Positions 14,174 to 21,905 of a stretch of 32,565 bases of DNA are shown here, one piece after another (position 1 is the stretch's first letter; each line of letters begins with the position of its first letter). The DNA is from JAGVXH01 sp043810285. GTDB taxonomy: Archaea; Nanobdellota; Nanobdellia; Pacearchaeales; GW2011-AR1. The stretch covers positions 1-32,565 of the forward strand of contig JBDROH010000009.1 in assembly GCA_043810285.1 (NCBI GenBank). The letters run 5' to 3'. The position numbers and the translations under genes are program-made. Below the pieces are notes generated by a model that searched no databases, was not told the origin of the DNA, and saw nothing but the letters and a program-made list of their open reading frames with translations.

Positions 14174-16077
14174 TATAAATCAACCTCCGCCTTATCAGCA
14201 TTCTCCTCGATAAATTGTTTCCGCGGAGCAACAGCATCTCCCATCAAAAGACTAAATGTCTCATCTGCTTCAACGGCATCCTCAATCGAAACTTGCTTCA
14301 ATCGTCTCATCTTTGGATTCATCGTCGTCGACCACAACTGCTCATCATTCATTTCACCAAGACCCTTAAATCGACTAACCTCACATTTCCCTCCAAGCTC
14401 AGCCAACTTAATCTTGAGGTCTTTATCATTATAAACATAATACTCTTTCATTCCCTTTTTAATTTTAAAGAACGGAGCCACCGCAATAAAAATATGTCCT
14501 CTTTCAATCAAGTTAGGAACATATCGATACATCATCGTAAGTAAAAGCGCTTTAATATGCTGACCATCAACATCTGCATCAGCCATAATTATAATCTTAT
14601 TATATCTCAATTTATTAATATCAAAACTATCACCGACGCCAGTCCCAATTGCAGTTATTATATTAGAAATTTGTTCCGAACCAAGAGCTCTTGCAGGATT
14701 TGATTTTTCAACATTAAGAATTTTTCCTCTTAAAGGAAGAATCGCCTGAGTCTCTCTATCTCTCCCACCTTTTGCAGTTCCACCTGCAGAATCACCCTCG
14801 ACAAGATATAATTCTGTTAGTTCTTTTTTTCGACTAGAACAATCTGCTAACTTACCTGGTAACCCTGAACCAACACTCAAAGCATTTTTCCGACGAACTA
14901 AATCTTTAGCTTTCTTAGCTGCCTCTCTTGCTCTCAAAGCAGAAGTCGCTTTAAAGATAATTGCCTTAGCAATTACAGGATTCTCCTCGAGAAAATCACC
15001 TAAAGCAGAATTTGCCATAGACTCGACAATCCCTTTAATATCACCATTCCCTAATTTTGTTTTAGTCTGACCTTCAAATTGTGGCTCTGCCATCTTTAAA
15101 GAAATAACTGCCGTAATTCCTTCACGAACGTCATCTCCAGTCAATTTTTGCCCTGTCTTTAAAACTCCTTTCTTTGTTCCATAATCATTAATCACTTTTG
15201 TCAAAGCCGATTTCAAACCAGCAACGTGTGTCCCGCCTTCGATAGTATTAATCGTGTTAACAAATCCTTGTATATTCTCATTAAATGAATCAGAGTATTG
15301 AATCGCAACCTCTACAACAGTCCCATTAGATTCCCTCTTAAAATAAATAGGCTTCTGATGTATAGGGGTTCGAGTCTTATTCAACCATTTAACAAACTCA
15401 ACCAAACCTCCTTCATAATGAAAAAATTCCTTCCGTTCCTTCTCACCTCGCAAATCACTAAAAATTATTTTCAAACCGGCATTCAAAAAACAAGTTTCTC
15501 TAAATCTCGTAGCCAGAGTCTTATAATCAAAATCAACCGTCGAGAAAATTGAATCGTCAGGAATAAAAGTAACCATTGTCCCATGGTCATTAACATTAGC
15601 CGTTCCAATAACTTCCATATCGGCTTTCGGCTTACCTCTCACATAAGACTGAGCATAAACTTTCCCCCCCTTTGTTACCTTAACAATCATATCATTAGAC
15701 AAAGCTGAAACAACTGAAATACCAACGCCATGCAACCCTCCAGAAACTGCATAAGATTTATTGTCAAACTTTCCTCCAGCGTGTAATTTCGTAACAATAA
15801 TTTCCATAGCAGGTCTTTTGTAAATGGGATGAAGATCAACAGGCATACCTCTACCATTATCTTGAACTGTCACAGAATTATCTTTATTTACGGTAATGTT
15901 TATTTCAGAACAAACTCCAGCCATATGCTCATCGACAGAATTATCTACAACCTCATAAACTAAATGATGAAGACCATATTTATCAGTAGAACCAATATAC
16001 ATACTAGGCCTTTTCCTAACGGCTTCAAGACCTTCTAAAACAGTAATGTCCTTCGCTGAGTAACTTTTATCCGTCAT
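14173..16077 (-). CDS. gyrB: DNA gyrase subunit B
   Basis: A 634-residue ATPase subunit of gyrase. The GHKL ATP site has DNSVDE (45-50), QDNGRGMP (72-79) and GGLHGVGIS (113-121). The transducer domain carries the QTKTKLGN loop (337-344) with the ATP-sensing Lys. The TOPRIM metal site is EGDSAGG (427-433) and DADVDG (500-505), and PLRGKILNVEK is at 448-458. The C-terminus holds FKGLGEMNDEQLW. The length fits the short class without the enterobacterial insert. It starts the gyrB-zinc ribbon-gyrA operon, with a TATA-like box 19-28 nt upstream of the ATG. Confidence 0.97.
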   Translation of the reverse strand: MTDKSYSAKDITVLEGLEAVRKRPSMYIGSTDKYGLHHLVYEVVDNSVDEHMAGVCSEINITVNKDNSVTVQDNGRGMPVDLHPIYKRPAMEIIVTKLHAGGKFDNKSYAVSGGLHGVGISVVSALSNDMIVKVTKGGKVYAQSYVRGKPKADMEVIGTANVNDHGTMVTFIPDDSIFSTVDFDYKTLATRFRETCFLNAGLKIIFSDLRGEKERKEFFHYEGGLVEFVKWLNKTRTPIHQKPIYFKRESNGTVVEVAIQYSDSFNENIQGFVNTINTIEGGTHVAGLKSALTKVINDYGTKKGVLKTGQKLTGDDVREGITAVISLKMAEPQFEGQTKTKLGNGDIKGIVESMANSALGDFLEENPVIAKAIIFKATSALRAREAAKKAKDLVRRKNALSVGSGLPGKLADCSSRKKELTELYLVEGDSAGGTAKGGRDRETQAILPLRGKILNVEKSNPARALGSEQISNIITAIGTGVGDSFDINKLRYNKIIIMADADVDGQHIKALLLTMMYRYVPNLIERGHIFIAVAPFFKIKKGMKEYYVYNDKDLKIKLAELGGKCEVSRFKGLGEMNDEQLWSTTMNPKMRRLKQVSIEDAVEADETFSLLMGDAVAPRKQFIEENADKAEVDL

Positions 16078-16095
16078 AATAAATCATCTAACTCC

Positions 16096-16105
16096 TTTTA
16101 TATAA
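16096..16105 (-). promoter_or_regulatory. TATA-like box of the gyrase operon
   Basis: TTATATAAAA on the minus strand, 19-28 nt before the gyrB ATG. Confidence 0.45.
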
Positions 16106-16178
16106 CCAAAAAACAATTATCCTTTATAAACATTTGTATATCAAAAACTAAATTTACCGTCGATAAACTAAAAATTAT

Positions 16179-16367
16179 CTATTTCTTTTTCCCAACCTTT
16201 ATAACATTAGATTTCCTAATCCAATTAACTTTCTTAGAAAGCCGACCCATTTCAGAGTTCTTTCTACATTTTGAAGAACAATAATATTTTACAGAACCAT
16301 CTTTCTGAATCACTGTAGTCCCTCGAGGAAATTGATACCCATTTTTACAGAATGAACAAACTGGCAT
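16179..16367 (-). CDS. rpl24e: Ribosomal protein eL24
   Basis: A 62-residue large-subunit protein of archaea and eukaryotes. The zinc knuckle ligands are C4, C7, C30 and C34 (CSFCKNGYQFPRG, YYCSSKCRKN), followed by the basic KVNWIRKS end. The length is normal for archaeal L24e. The ATG lies one base after the S28e stop, so it is the third gene of L7Ae-S28e-L24e, a gene order widespread in archaea. The ndk and infB genes that often follow this cluster are absent here. Confidence 0.95.
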   Translation of the reverse strand: MPVCSFCKNGYQFPRGTTVIQKDGSVKYYCSSKCRKNSEMGRLSKKVNWIRKSNVIKVGKKK

Positions 16368-16368
16368 A

Positions 16369-16674
16369 TTAATCCTTCCCCACCTTATTTATCTTCTTGA
16401 ATAATCTTCGTGCTTCAATTTCAGTTTCTCTTAACATCAAAATATCTCTTTTTTTAATAGAACCCAAAACATTTCTTCTCATAGACTTCCCTCGATTTTT
16501 TCCTTGTAAAATTTTACATTTAACCTGAGTAATTTCTCCTCGAGTTCCTGTTCTTCCAAGAGTAGCCTCAACAATTGCAGGAACAACACCCTCTTCAGTC
16601 AATCTCTCTGACCCCCTAGATCCACTTTGTTTCTTCTCTTGCTTATTTTCTTGTTTCTTCTCTTGTTTAGCCAT
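16369..16674 (-). CDS. rps28e: Ribosomal protein eS28 with a Lys/Gln-rich N-terminal extension
   Basis: A 101-residue small-subunit protein. Residues about 31-95 match eS28: PAIVEATLGRTGTRGEITQVKCKILQG, RNVLGSIKKRDILMLRETEIEARRL. Archaeal S28e is usually about 70 residues. The extra first 25-30 residues are low-complexity Lys/Gln/Glu (KQEKKQENKQEKKQ), probably disordered and rRNA-facing. A later start is unlikely, since the upstream ATG is only 23 nt from the L7Ae stop and no other ATG lies before the conserved core. Second gene of the L7Ae operon. Confidence 0.93.
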   Translation of the reverse strand: MAKQEKKQENKQEKKQSGSRGSERLTEEGVVPAIVEATLGRTGTRGEITQVKCKILQGKNRGKSMRRNVLGSIKKRDILMLRETEIEARRLFKKINKVGKD

Positions 16675-16697
16675 TTTATTATCGAATAATATAATTA

Positions 16698-16994
16698 TTA
16701 TTTTATAGAATCAAGTTTAGCTTCGCCTTCTTTAATTACCGCAACCGCCGCCGTAGGCCTATTAATTCCAACCGAGATTCCTAATTTCTCTCGCGAGTCA
16801 ACTTCAGCAAACTTAATACCTTTTTCCTTGCAAAGAATAGATAAATGTTGCGTTAATTCCTTAGGGTCAACATCACTAGCAAAAACAACAAACTTTGCAA
16901 CGCCTCGTTCAACAGCCTTAGTGACCTCGTTAACTCCTTTATCAACTTTCCCGGTCTTAGCCGCTTTCTCTATAATATCATATGTAGATGCCAT
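16698..16994 (-). CDS. rpl7ae: Ribosomal protein L7Ae (kink-turn-binding)
   Basis: A 98-residue RNA-binding protein of the L7Ae/L30e family. It binds kink-turns in rRNA and in box C/D and H/ACA guide RNPs, and in many archaea is a subunit of RNase P. Seen are TGKVDKGVNEVTKAVERG (the RNA-binding helix with NEVTK), FVVFASDVDPKELTQHL and LGISVGINRPTAAVAV (the specificity loop). Family members are about 115-125 residues; this one is compact, trimmed at both ends. It leads the L7Ae-S28e-L24e operon. The mRNA leader carries a kink-turn-like motif at 17021-17041 next to the predicted start site, which suggests autoregulation of the kind reported for archaeal L7Ae. Confidence 0.95.
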   Translation of the reverse strand: MASTYDIIEKAAKTGKVDKGVNEVTKAVERGVAKFVVFASDVDPKELTQHLSILCKEKGIKFAEVDSREKLGISVGINRPTAAVAVIKEGEAKLDSIK

Positions 16995-17020
16995 TTTATC
17001 TTAATTAATTCCAAGAAGCC

Positions 17021-17041
17021 CCTCAGGATTACCTTCATTGG
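17021..17041 (-). promoter_or_regulatory. Kink-turn-like motif in the L7Ae leader
   Basis: On the minus strand: a CC/GG outer stem, a three-base AAU bulge, tandem sheared GA/GA pairs, an inner AGG/CCU stem and a UAAU loop, which is the standard k-turn plan. The AUGA and CUGA elements resemble box C and D. A second outer pairing (CCAA with TTGG at 17011-17014) is possible. It begins a few bases after the start site predicted from the TATA-like box at 17064-17072 and 27 nt before the ATG. L7Ae binds such motifs, so the site is a candidate translational self-repression element. Confidence 0.55.
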
Positions 17042-17063
17042 TATTATTAACGTGAAAATTTAG

Positions 17064-17072
17064 TTTATAAAA
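17064..17072 (-). promoter_or_regulatory. TATA-like box of the L7Ae operon
   Basis: TTTTATAAA on the minus strand, 70-78 nt before the L7Ae ATG. It predicts a start site near 17042-17046 and a leader of about 50 nt, longer than for most genes here. Confidence 0.5.
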
Positions 17073-17114
17073 CTATCGGAGTATATTCGAAAAAGTGAAA
17101 ATATAATTGGAAAT

Positions 17115-17123
17115 CTATATAAA
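17115..17123 (+). promoter_or_regulatory. TATA-like box of the 17145 gene
   Basis: CTATATAAA, 22-30 nt before the ATG at 17145, divergent from the L7Ae promoter. Confidence 0.45.
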
Positions 17124-17144
17124 CATTACAACCTCCAAAAATAA

Positions 17145-17615
17145 ATGGGAACAAATCAACTGATATTAAGGAATATTACATATAGATATCTTAAACCTAA
17201 TGAACTAAGAAAAGCTCAGATACCTGCAGAACTTATAAGTGCTGCCCAGATAGATGTCCAAAGTAAATATCTTGGTTGCGACTATGGTCTATTTTATATT
17301 AATTATCAAGATAAGTTTGAATTGACTATTGCAGATACTAATAATGTATCGTTTCTTTCAAGACCTTTTGTCCACAAAACAATAGAAAACATTTTGAATA
17401 CAAAAATTCAGAAGGACACAAATATAATAAATTTGGAAAAAGGTATGAACTCAGAAGACATTGCAAACCTCACAGAAGGATGTGGAAGACATTTTAATAA
17501 AGTGGAAATAGTAAAAATACATTTGTGGGAATTAGAGGAAAATAAACTTCCGAAAGAAAAAATATCGAAAGATTATAAATCTCAATGGTTCGTCAAAAAG
17601 TATGCACCTAAGTAA
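17145..17615 (+). CDS. Hypothetical soluble protein
   Basis: A 156-residue soluble protein I do not recognise. It is mixed alpha/beta in appearance, with no signal peptide, membrane helix or metal motif. A segment with alternating hydrophobics is GCDYGLFYINYQDKFELTIADTNN (about 44-67). The late part has GCGRHFNKVEIVKIHLWELEENKLPKEKISKDYKSQWFVKKYAPK, whose single Cys-Gly-Arg-His does not form a known site. A clear TATA-like box at leaderless spacing and an intact frame support a real gene. It is divergent from the L7Ae operon and converges with the 17637 gene. Confidence 0.6.
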   Translation: MGTNQLILRNITYRYLKPNELRKAQIPAELISAAQIDVQSKYLGCDYGLFYINYQDKFELTIADTNNVSFLSRPFVHKTIENILNTKIQKDTNIINLEKGMNSEDIANLTEGCGRHFNKVEIVKIHLWELEENKLPKEKISKDYKSQWFVKKYAPK

Positions 17616-17636
17616 AAATTAGTATCTCCAATCTAA

Positions 17637-17963
17637 TTAAAAAACTTCATTCTCTAAATACCTCTTCTTAAATTCATTAAATAACCAACTCAAATCTGAA
17701 ACTCCAAGAACTGTTTCGCCCCTTTTAGAACGTTTTAAGGATTCAACAACCTTCTTAGAACGAAAATAATCATAATAAAAAATCAACTTCCTATCAGTTA
17801 CTAAATATTCCCAGTTTCCAGAATCATTTCTCCTTGGCTCAATCTTACCCCTATTTGCACCAACAAACTCCCCCAACGAACATCTTCCTAAATCAACATT
17901 CGAATGCTTTTTCAAATAGTTATTAGAAAAATTCTGTTTGAGGATTCTAAAAAATTCATCCAT
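17637..17963 (-). CDS. Hypothetical small basic protein
   Basis: A 108-residue basic protein of unknown family. Notable stretches are the N-terminal MDEFFRILKQNFSNNYL helix, LGEFVGANRGKIEPRRN, and the aromatic/basic YLVTDRKLIFYYDYFRSKKVVESLKRSKRGE, followed by a C-terminal helix (LSWLFNEFKKRYLENE). There is no cysteine pair or membrane segment. The charge pattern would suit nucleic-acid or protein binding, but no function can be named. It lies downstream of kae1 on the same strand after a 50-nt gap with no strong TATA-like box of its own, so it may be read with kae1 or alone. Confidence 0.55.
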   Translation of the reverse strand: MDEFFRILKQNFSNNYLKKHSNVDLGRCSLGEFVGANRGKIEPRRNDSGNWEYLVTDRKLIFYYDYFRSKKVVESLKRSKRGETVLGVSDLSWLFNEFKKRYLENEVF

Positions 17964-18013
17964 AAAAGAACAACCATAAGATTATTAATAAATATTCATA
18001 TTGTAGAAAATAA

Positions 18014-19006
18014 TTATCGCCACGATACGGTTACCTCGTCTGTCCTCTCTCTCGGAGCAATATCAACATTCTCTAAATCATTCGTCCCCAAACCTTTTTT
18101 AAACATCTTCAACCCCAAATATCCGATCATACCTGCATTATCGACGAGCAAAGACCTATCCGGACAAAAAAATTTCACTCCTCGCTCTTTACACATAATC
18201 TTACACATCTCCTGCAACTGAGAATTACAAGCAACCCCGCCCCCAAGCAAAAGCTCTTTCTTTCCAGTATGTGCCAACGCTCTCTCCGCAGCCTCGACTA
18301 ACATTGCAAAAACCGTTTCTTGCATAGAATAACTCAAATCTCGTATGTCAAAGCCCTTATCTAGAAGACTCTTCAACTTCGTTTGCAACCCAGAAAACGC
18401 AACATCCATTCCCTTAATCGAATACGGAAGTTCAATCAGCTCATCCTTATTCTTACATTCCTCTGCCAACTTCTGAATCTTAGGACCTCCAGGAAAACCT
18501 AACCCTGCATATCTTGCAAACGTATCGATAAAATTCCCAACCCCAAAATCCAATGTCTCTCCAAAAACCCGATATTTTCCAGCCTCATAAGCAATTATCT
18601 GAGTATTCGCTCCCGAAGCATAAAGCATAACTGGATCCTTCGCCCCAACGCTGTCACCAATCTCAAGATGAGCAATACAATGATTAACACAGACTATCGG
18701 AACATCCAATCTCTCCGCCAGCTTCTTAGAAAAATCCATTCCTTCTAATAAACACGGAGCCAATCCAGGAGCATTCGAAAAAGCAACAACCCCAATCTCA
18801 TCCTCTTCAACTTTCGCATCCTTCAAAGCTCTCTCAAAAATCTCATCCGCAACTCGAAGATGATGCATCCGAACTTCCAACGGAATCAGCCCGCCTTTTT
18901 CAGTAACATAACTATCTTTAATATTAGATAGAATCTTCCCATCAAAATCCACAACCGCTATACCAAAAGTATGTGCCGTGGATTCTATTCCTAAAATATA
19001 TTTCAT
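18014..19006 (-). CDS. kae1: tRNA threonylcarbamoyladenosine transferase Kae1
   Basis: A 330-residue ASKHA-fold enzyme of the KEOPS complex that makes t6A37 in tRNAs reading ANN codons. Metal ligands H109 and H113 lie in VNHCIAHLEIG, and nucleotide-binding loops are ILGIESTAHTFG (4-15), LYASGANTQIIAY (128-140) and SLLVDNAGMIGYLG with the last metal Asp. The C-terminal RERTDEVTVSWR is typical of Kae1 (TsaD-like bacterial forms end differently). Where many family members read HPREA before HH, this reads IPLEVRMHH (41-49). It is not fused to the Bud32 kinase, unlike in several archaea, and no other KEOPS gene is here. A TATA-like box at 19028-19036 gives leaderless spacing. Confidence 0.96.
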   Translation of the reverse strand: MKYILGIESTAHTFGIAVVDFDGKILSNIKDSYVTEKGGLIPLEVRMHHLRVADEIFERALKDAKVEEDEIGVVAFSNAPGLAPCLLEGMDFSKKLAERLDVPIVCVNHCIAHLEIGDSVGAKDPVMLYASGANTQIIAYEAGKYRVFGETLDFGVGNFIDTFARYAGLGFPGGPKIQKLAEECKNKDELIELPYSIKGMDVAFSGLQTKLKSLLDKGFDIRDLSYSMQETVFAMLVEAAERALAHTGKKELLLGGGVACNSQLQEMCKIMCKERGVKFFCPDRSLLVDNAGMIGYLGLKMFKKGLGTNDLENVDIAPRERTDEVTVSWR

Positions 19007-19027
19007 AAAAACATCAACAAATCAAAA

Positions 19028-19036
19028 TTTAAAAAA
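19028..19036 (-). promoter_or_regulatory. TATA-like box of kae1
   Basis: TTTTTTAAA on the minus strand, 22-30 nt before the kae1 ATG, inside the 30-nt gap after the TIM-barrel gene. Confidence 0.4.
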
Positions 19037-19744
19037 CTACGTAATAAGACTTCTAACAAACTCCAAGTCTTTTTCAGTCTTAATAATCTCCCTAGTAACT
19101 TCCAATGTAATTTCCGCATCATTTGGAAGTAAGTCAAAAATCTCTTTCAGAGGAATATCCGAATCATCAAAAGACCTATGCCCTATATCTCCTTTCTCAA
19201 ATTTTTGACCTCCAATATGATACATAACAGGCTTCAACTCCAAAAAGCCTTTTATTGATTGCATAAAATCAATCTTTAAATCTCCCGCGGTTTGAATCGC
19301 ATGATTAATATCTAAACAAAAATTCCTACCTGTCTTAGAAATAAAATCTTCTACTTCAGAAAACTCCGAACAAAGAGAAGGTTTTAGGGGAATATTCTCA
19401 AAAATAATTCTTTTATCCAAATCCTGAAAGAAACTCACAGACTGCTCAATCGAACAATTCTCACTATTCAGAATCCCTAGATGTAATATTATCCTCTTAG
19501 CATTAAAACGGTCTGCAAGACTAATGGCAAAATTTATTGATGTTAAATTTTTCTCAAACAAAGTTTTGTCAGCAGGATTTGTGCCAAAACCCTGATGCAT
19601 AGCATGAATAATAATCGGCAAAGGGTAATTTTTTAAAAAAGAATAATCCTTCCCTTCAATAGCCATTACTTCTAAAAAATCAGCCTTATCTTTAAAATAA
19701 TCAGCAAACTTCGCATCACAAAATATCTTTACTCCAAATTTCAT
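19037..19744 (-). CDS. Xylose isomerase/AP endonuclease-like TIM-barrel protein
   Basis: A 235-residue protein of the sugar-isomerase/endonuclease IV-like TIM-barrel superfamily. Candidate metal ligands appear on successive strands: H47 (IIIHAMH), H88 (IILHLG), E116 (IIFENIP), D145 and H148 (CLDINHA), H176 (MYHIGG), H189 (IGHRSFDD) and E215 (ITLEVTRE). It is shorter than endonuclease IV (about 280), and I cannot confirm DNA-repair-specific elements, so a sugar or sugar-phosphate isomerase role is as likely. A TATA-like box lies at 19766-19774. It precedes kae1 on the same strand with a 30-nt gap. Confidence 0.8.
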   Translation of the reverse strand: MKFGVKIFCDAKFADYFKDKADFLEVMAIEGKDYSFLKNYPLPIIIHAMHQGFGTNPADKTLFEKNLTSINFAISLADRFNAKRIILHLGILNSENCSIEQSVSFFQDLDKRIIFENIPLKPSLCSEFSEVEDFISKTGRNFCLDINHAIQTAGDLKIDFMQSIKGFLELKPVMYHIGGQKFEKGDIGHRSFDDSDIPLKEIFDLLPNDAEITLEVTREIIKTEKDLEFVRSLIT

Positions 19745-19765
19745 AAAATATTAACCAAAATTACA

Positions 19766-19774
19766 TTTAAAAAA
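19766..19774 (-). promoter_or_regulatory. TATA-like box of the TIM-barrel gene
   Basis: TTTTTTAAA on the minus strand, 22-30 nt before the ATG at 19744. Confidence 0.4.
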
Positions 19775-19790
19775 CTAACCCTGTACAAAA

Positions 19791-19799
19791 TTATATATA
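19791..19799 (+). promoter_or_regulatory. TATA-like box of disA
   Basis: TTATATATA, 22-30 nt before the disA ATG, back to back with the TIM-barrel promoter. Confidence 0.45.
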
Positions 19800-19820
19800 C
19801 TAGAATAAGTTTTCTAAAGT

Positions 19821-20864
19821 ATGGTAGTTGAAAAAGAAAAAACATTTATAGATTTTATTAAATTAATCTCTCCAGGGACGTTATTAAGAATCGTAATTGA
19901 CGATGTCATCAGATCAGGACTTGGAGCAATGATTGTTTTCGATACGGATGAACTTCATACCCAAAACCTTCTTGAAGGTGGCTTTCGGATTAACAGTCGT
20001 TTTACTACACAAAAACTTTTCGAACTGTGTAAAATGGACGGAGCAATTATTGTATCTCCAGATCTCAAAAGAATCCTTTACGCAAACACGCTTATGACTC
20101 CAGATAGTTCAATTCATTCAGCTGAAACTGGAACAAGACATAAAGCTGCAGAACGAATCGCAAGGCAAGCCCATACATTTGTTATTGCAATTTCTGAAAG
20201 AAAAAAGAAAACAACACTTTATTACGGTCAGTCACGGTACCATCTAAAATTAACTGATGAACTTATAAGAGATCTTAGTTCAACACTTCAAGTCCTTGAA
20301 AAACAAAGAGAAATACTAAACGAACAATTAAACAATCTAAACCTCTTAGAAATGTCCGAGCTAGTTTCTATTAGTGATGTATGCAATGTAATCCAAAGAA
20401 CTGAAATGATATTAAAAATATCAGAATCGATAAAACGAAACTTTACAGAACTCGGACGAGAAGGAAATATTATGCACATGAGATACCGTGAACTCATCCG
20501 AGGAGTAGAAAAAACTGAAAGCGAGATTATCCGGGACTATGCAACTCTCTCCCTCAAGAGATCGAGAATATTACTTTCAAATCTAACTTTCGAAGGACTC
20601 TTAGATACGAAATCAATCGCAAGACTGATTCTAGAAAAACCAATGGAAGAAAGTATCTCTCCAAGAGGATTCAGATTCTTAGCACATTTAACCCTCTCTG
20701 AAAAGGAAAACTCGCTGCTAGTAAATCAATTTAAGAATTTAGAAAATCTTGTTAAGGCAGATATCTTTGAATTTGAACCAATCTTAAAAAACAGAGCAAA
20801 CACAATAAAAGAAGAAATTCTAAATCTTCGGGAAAAAATTCTAAGTGGGAAGGTTATTTGCTAA
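19821..20864 (+). CDS. disA: DisA-type diadenylate cyclase
   Basis: A 347-residue enzyme that condenses two ATP into cyclic di-AMP. The DAC domain has the catalytic DGAIIVSP (73-80) and GTRHKAAERIA (104-114); the third residue of the RHR motif is Lys here. A long helical linker follows (about 150-290). The C-terminal segment, SPRGFRFLAHL...LSGKV, corresponds to the helix-hairpin-helix DNA-binding domain of DisA, with weakened hairpin glycines. The layout and length match bacterial DisA and not the euryarchaeal DacZ type. It overlaps the next gene, a DHH phosphoesterase, by one base (TAATG), so synthesis and breakdown of the messenger may be coupled. Confidence 0.92.
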   Translation: MVVEKEKTFIDFIKLISPGTLLRIVIDDVIRSGLGAMIVFDTDELHTQNLLEGGFRINSRFTTQKLFELCKMDGAIIVSPDLKRILYANTLMTPDSSIHSAETGTRHKAAERIARQAHTFVIAISERKKKTTLYYGQSRYHLKLTDELIRDLSSTLQVLEKQREILNEQLNNLNLLEMSELVSISDVCNVIQRTEMILKISESIKRNFTELGREGNIMHMRYRELIRGVEKTESEIIRDYATLSLKRSRILLSNLTFEGLLDTKSIARLILEKPMEESISPRGFRFLAHLTLSEKENSLLVNQFKNLENLVKADIFEFEPILKNRANTIKEEILNLREKILSGKVIC

Positions 20865-21898
20865 TGCTCTCTTTAAAACAACTTCAAAAGATAAAAGAAT
20901 ATTTAGAATCCTCACAAAATCCTTTGTTTTTTTTCGACAATGATGTAGATGGTCTTTGTGCTTTTTTAATCTTACGACGAGCAATCGGGAGAGGGCAGGG
21001 TGTTGCAATCAAATCTTTTCCAGACCTTAAGGAGCAATACCTGAAAAAAGTAGAAGAACTAAATCCCGACGCAATTTTCATTTTAGATAAACCTGAATTA
21101 AGCAAAGAATTTGTAGAGGGTGTTGAAGAAAGAGGTATACCTATAATCTGGATAGATCACCACGAAACAAAAACTCCAAAAGAATTAATAGAAAAAACTT
21201 CTTATTTTAATTCTCTTCCTTCAGCAGAACCAACGACATATATTGCACAAAAAATTTTCAACAAACAAGAAGATATGTGGCTAGCGGTAATTGGTTGCAT
21301 CGGAGACGCCTATATGCCAGACTTCGCAGAAAAATTTTCAAAACAAAACCCTGAATTATTAACTTCCAACCTTTCGGCATTCGACGCACTTCACTCAAAT
21401 GAAATAGGAAAGATAGTTCGGATGCTAAATTTCGGTTTGATGGATTCAATAACTAACGTCGTTAACCTAATCAAGTATCTGTTCAAAGCAAAAAATGTAT
21501 ACGATATATTAGAAGAAAACAAGTATACCCAACAATTACATAAAAGGTATTCACAATTAAATGAATTCTACATTAAACAAACAAATAAAGCAGAAACAAA
21601 TTTCAATCCAGAATCTCCAGTTCTTTTTTTCTCTTATTCAGGTAACACATCAATGTCCTCGGAAATTGCAAACAAACTATACTATAATCACAAAGATAAA
21701 TTAATTGTTGTAGCATTCAAAAGACCTGAAAAAATAAATATCTCTCTTCGAGGAAAAAATGCCCTTAAGATAACTAAAGAATCAATCAAAGATATTGAAG
21801 GAGCCACAGGTGGTGGACACATAGAAGCAACAGGTGCAATGATTCCAGTAGATGAATTTGAAAGATTTAAAGAGAAAATTAAGGAATTAACTTCTTAG
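20864..21898 (+). CDS. DHH/DHHA1 phosphoesterase
   Basis: A 344-residue two-domain phosphoesterase. The DHH domain has motif I FDNDVDG (24-30), an Asp in FILDKPE (75) and the IDHHET motif (97-102). The DHHA1 domain ends with GATGGGHIEATGA (about 315-327). This is the core of RecJ-like nucleases, nano-RNases and cyclic di-AMP phosphodiesterases; no membrane, PAS, GGDEF or OB part is attached. The ATG at 20864 is chosen over an upstream TTG because it overlaps the disA stop (TAATG). Coupling with disA makes c-di-AMP or pApA hydrolysis the leading guess, while an archaeal RecJ-type DNA/RNA nuclease role remains possible. Confidence 0.85.
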   Translation: MLSLKQLQKIKEYLESSQNPLFFFDNDVDGLCAFLILRRAIGRGQGVAIKSFPDLKEQYLKKVEELNPDAIFILDKPELSKEFVEGVEERGIPIIWIDHHETKTPKELIEKTSYFNSLPSAEPTTYIAQKIFNKQEDMWLAVIGCIGDAYMPDFAEKFSKQNPELLTSNLSAFDALHSNEIGKIVRMLNFGLMDSITNVVNLIKYLFKAKNVYDILEENKYTQQLHKRYSQLNEFYIKQTNKAETNFNPESPVLFFSYSGNTSMSSEIANKLYYNHKDKLIVVAFKRPEKINISLRGKNALKITKESIKDIEGATGGGHIEATGAMIPVDEFERFKEKIKELTS

Positions 21899-21905
21899 CA
21901 CAAAT

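Noticed and set aside
13122..15552. Several plus-strand frames over gyrA and gyrB
   Set aside because: They are low-complexity shadows of gyrase genes.
20858..20863. TTG start for the DHH gene giving two more residues
   Set aside because: The ATG overlapping the disA stop (TAATG) is the more usual coupled start.
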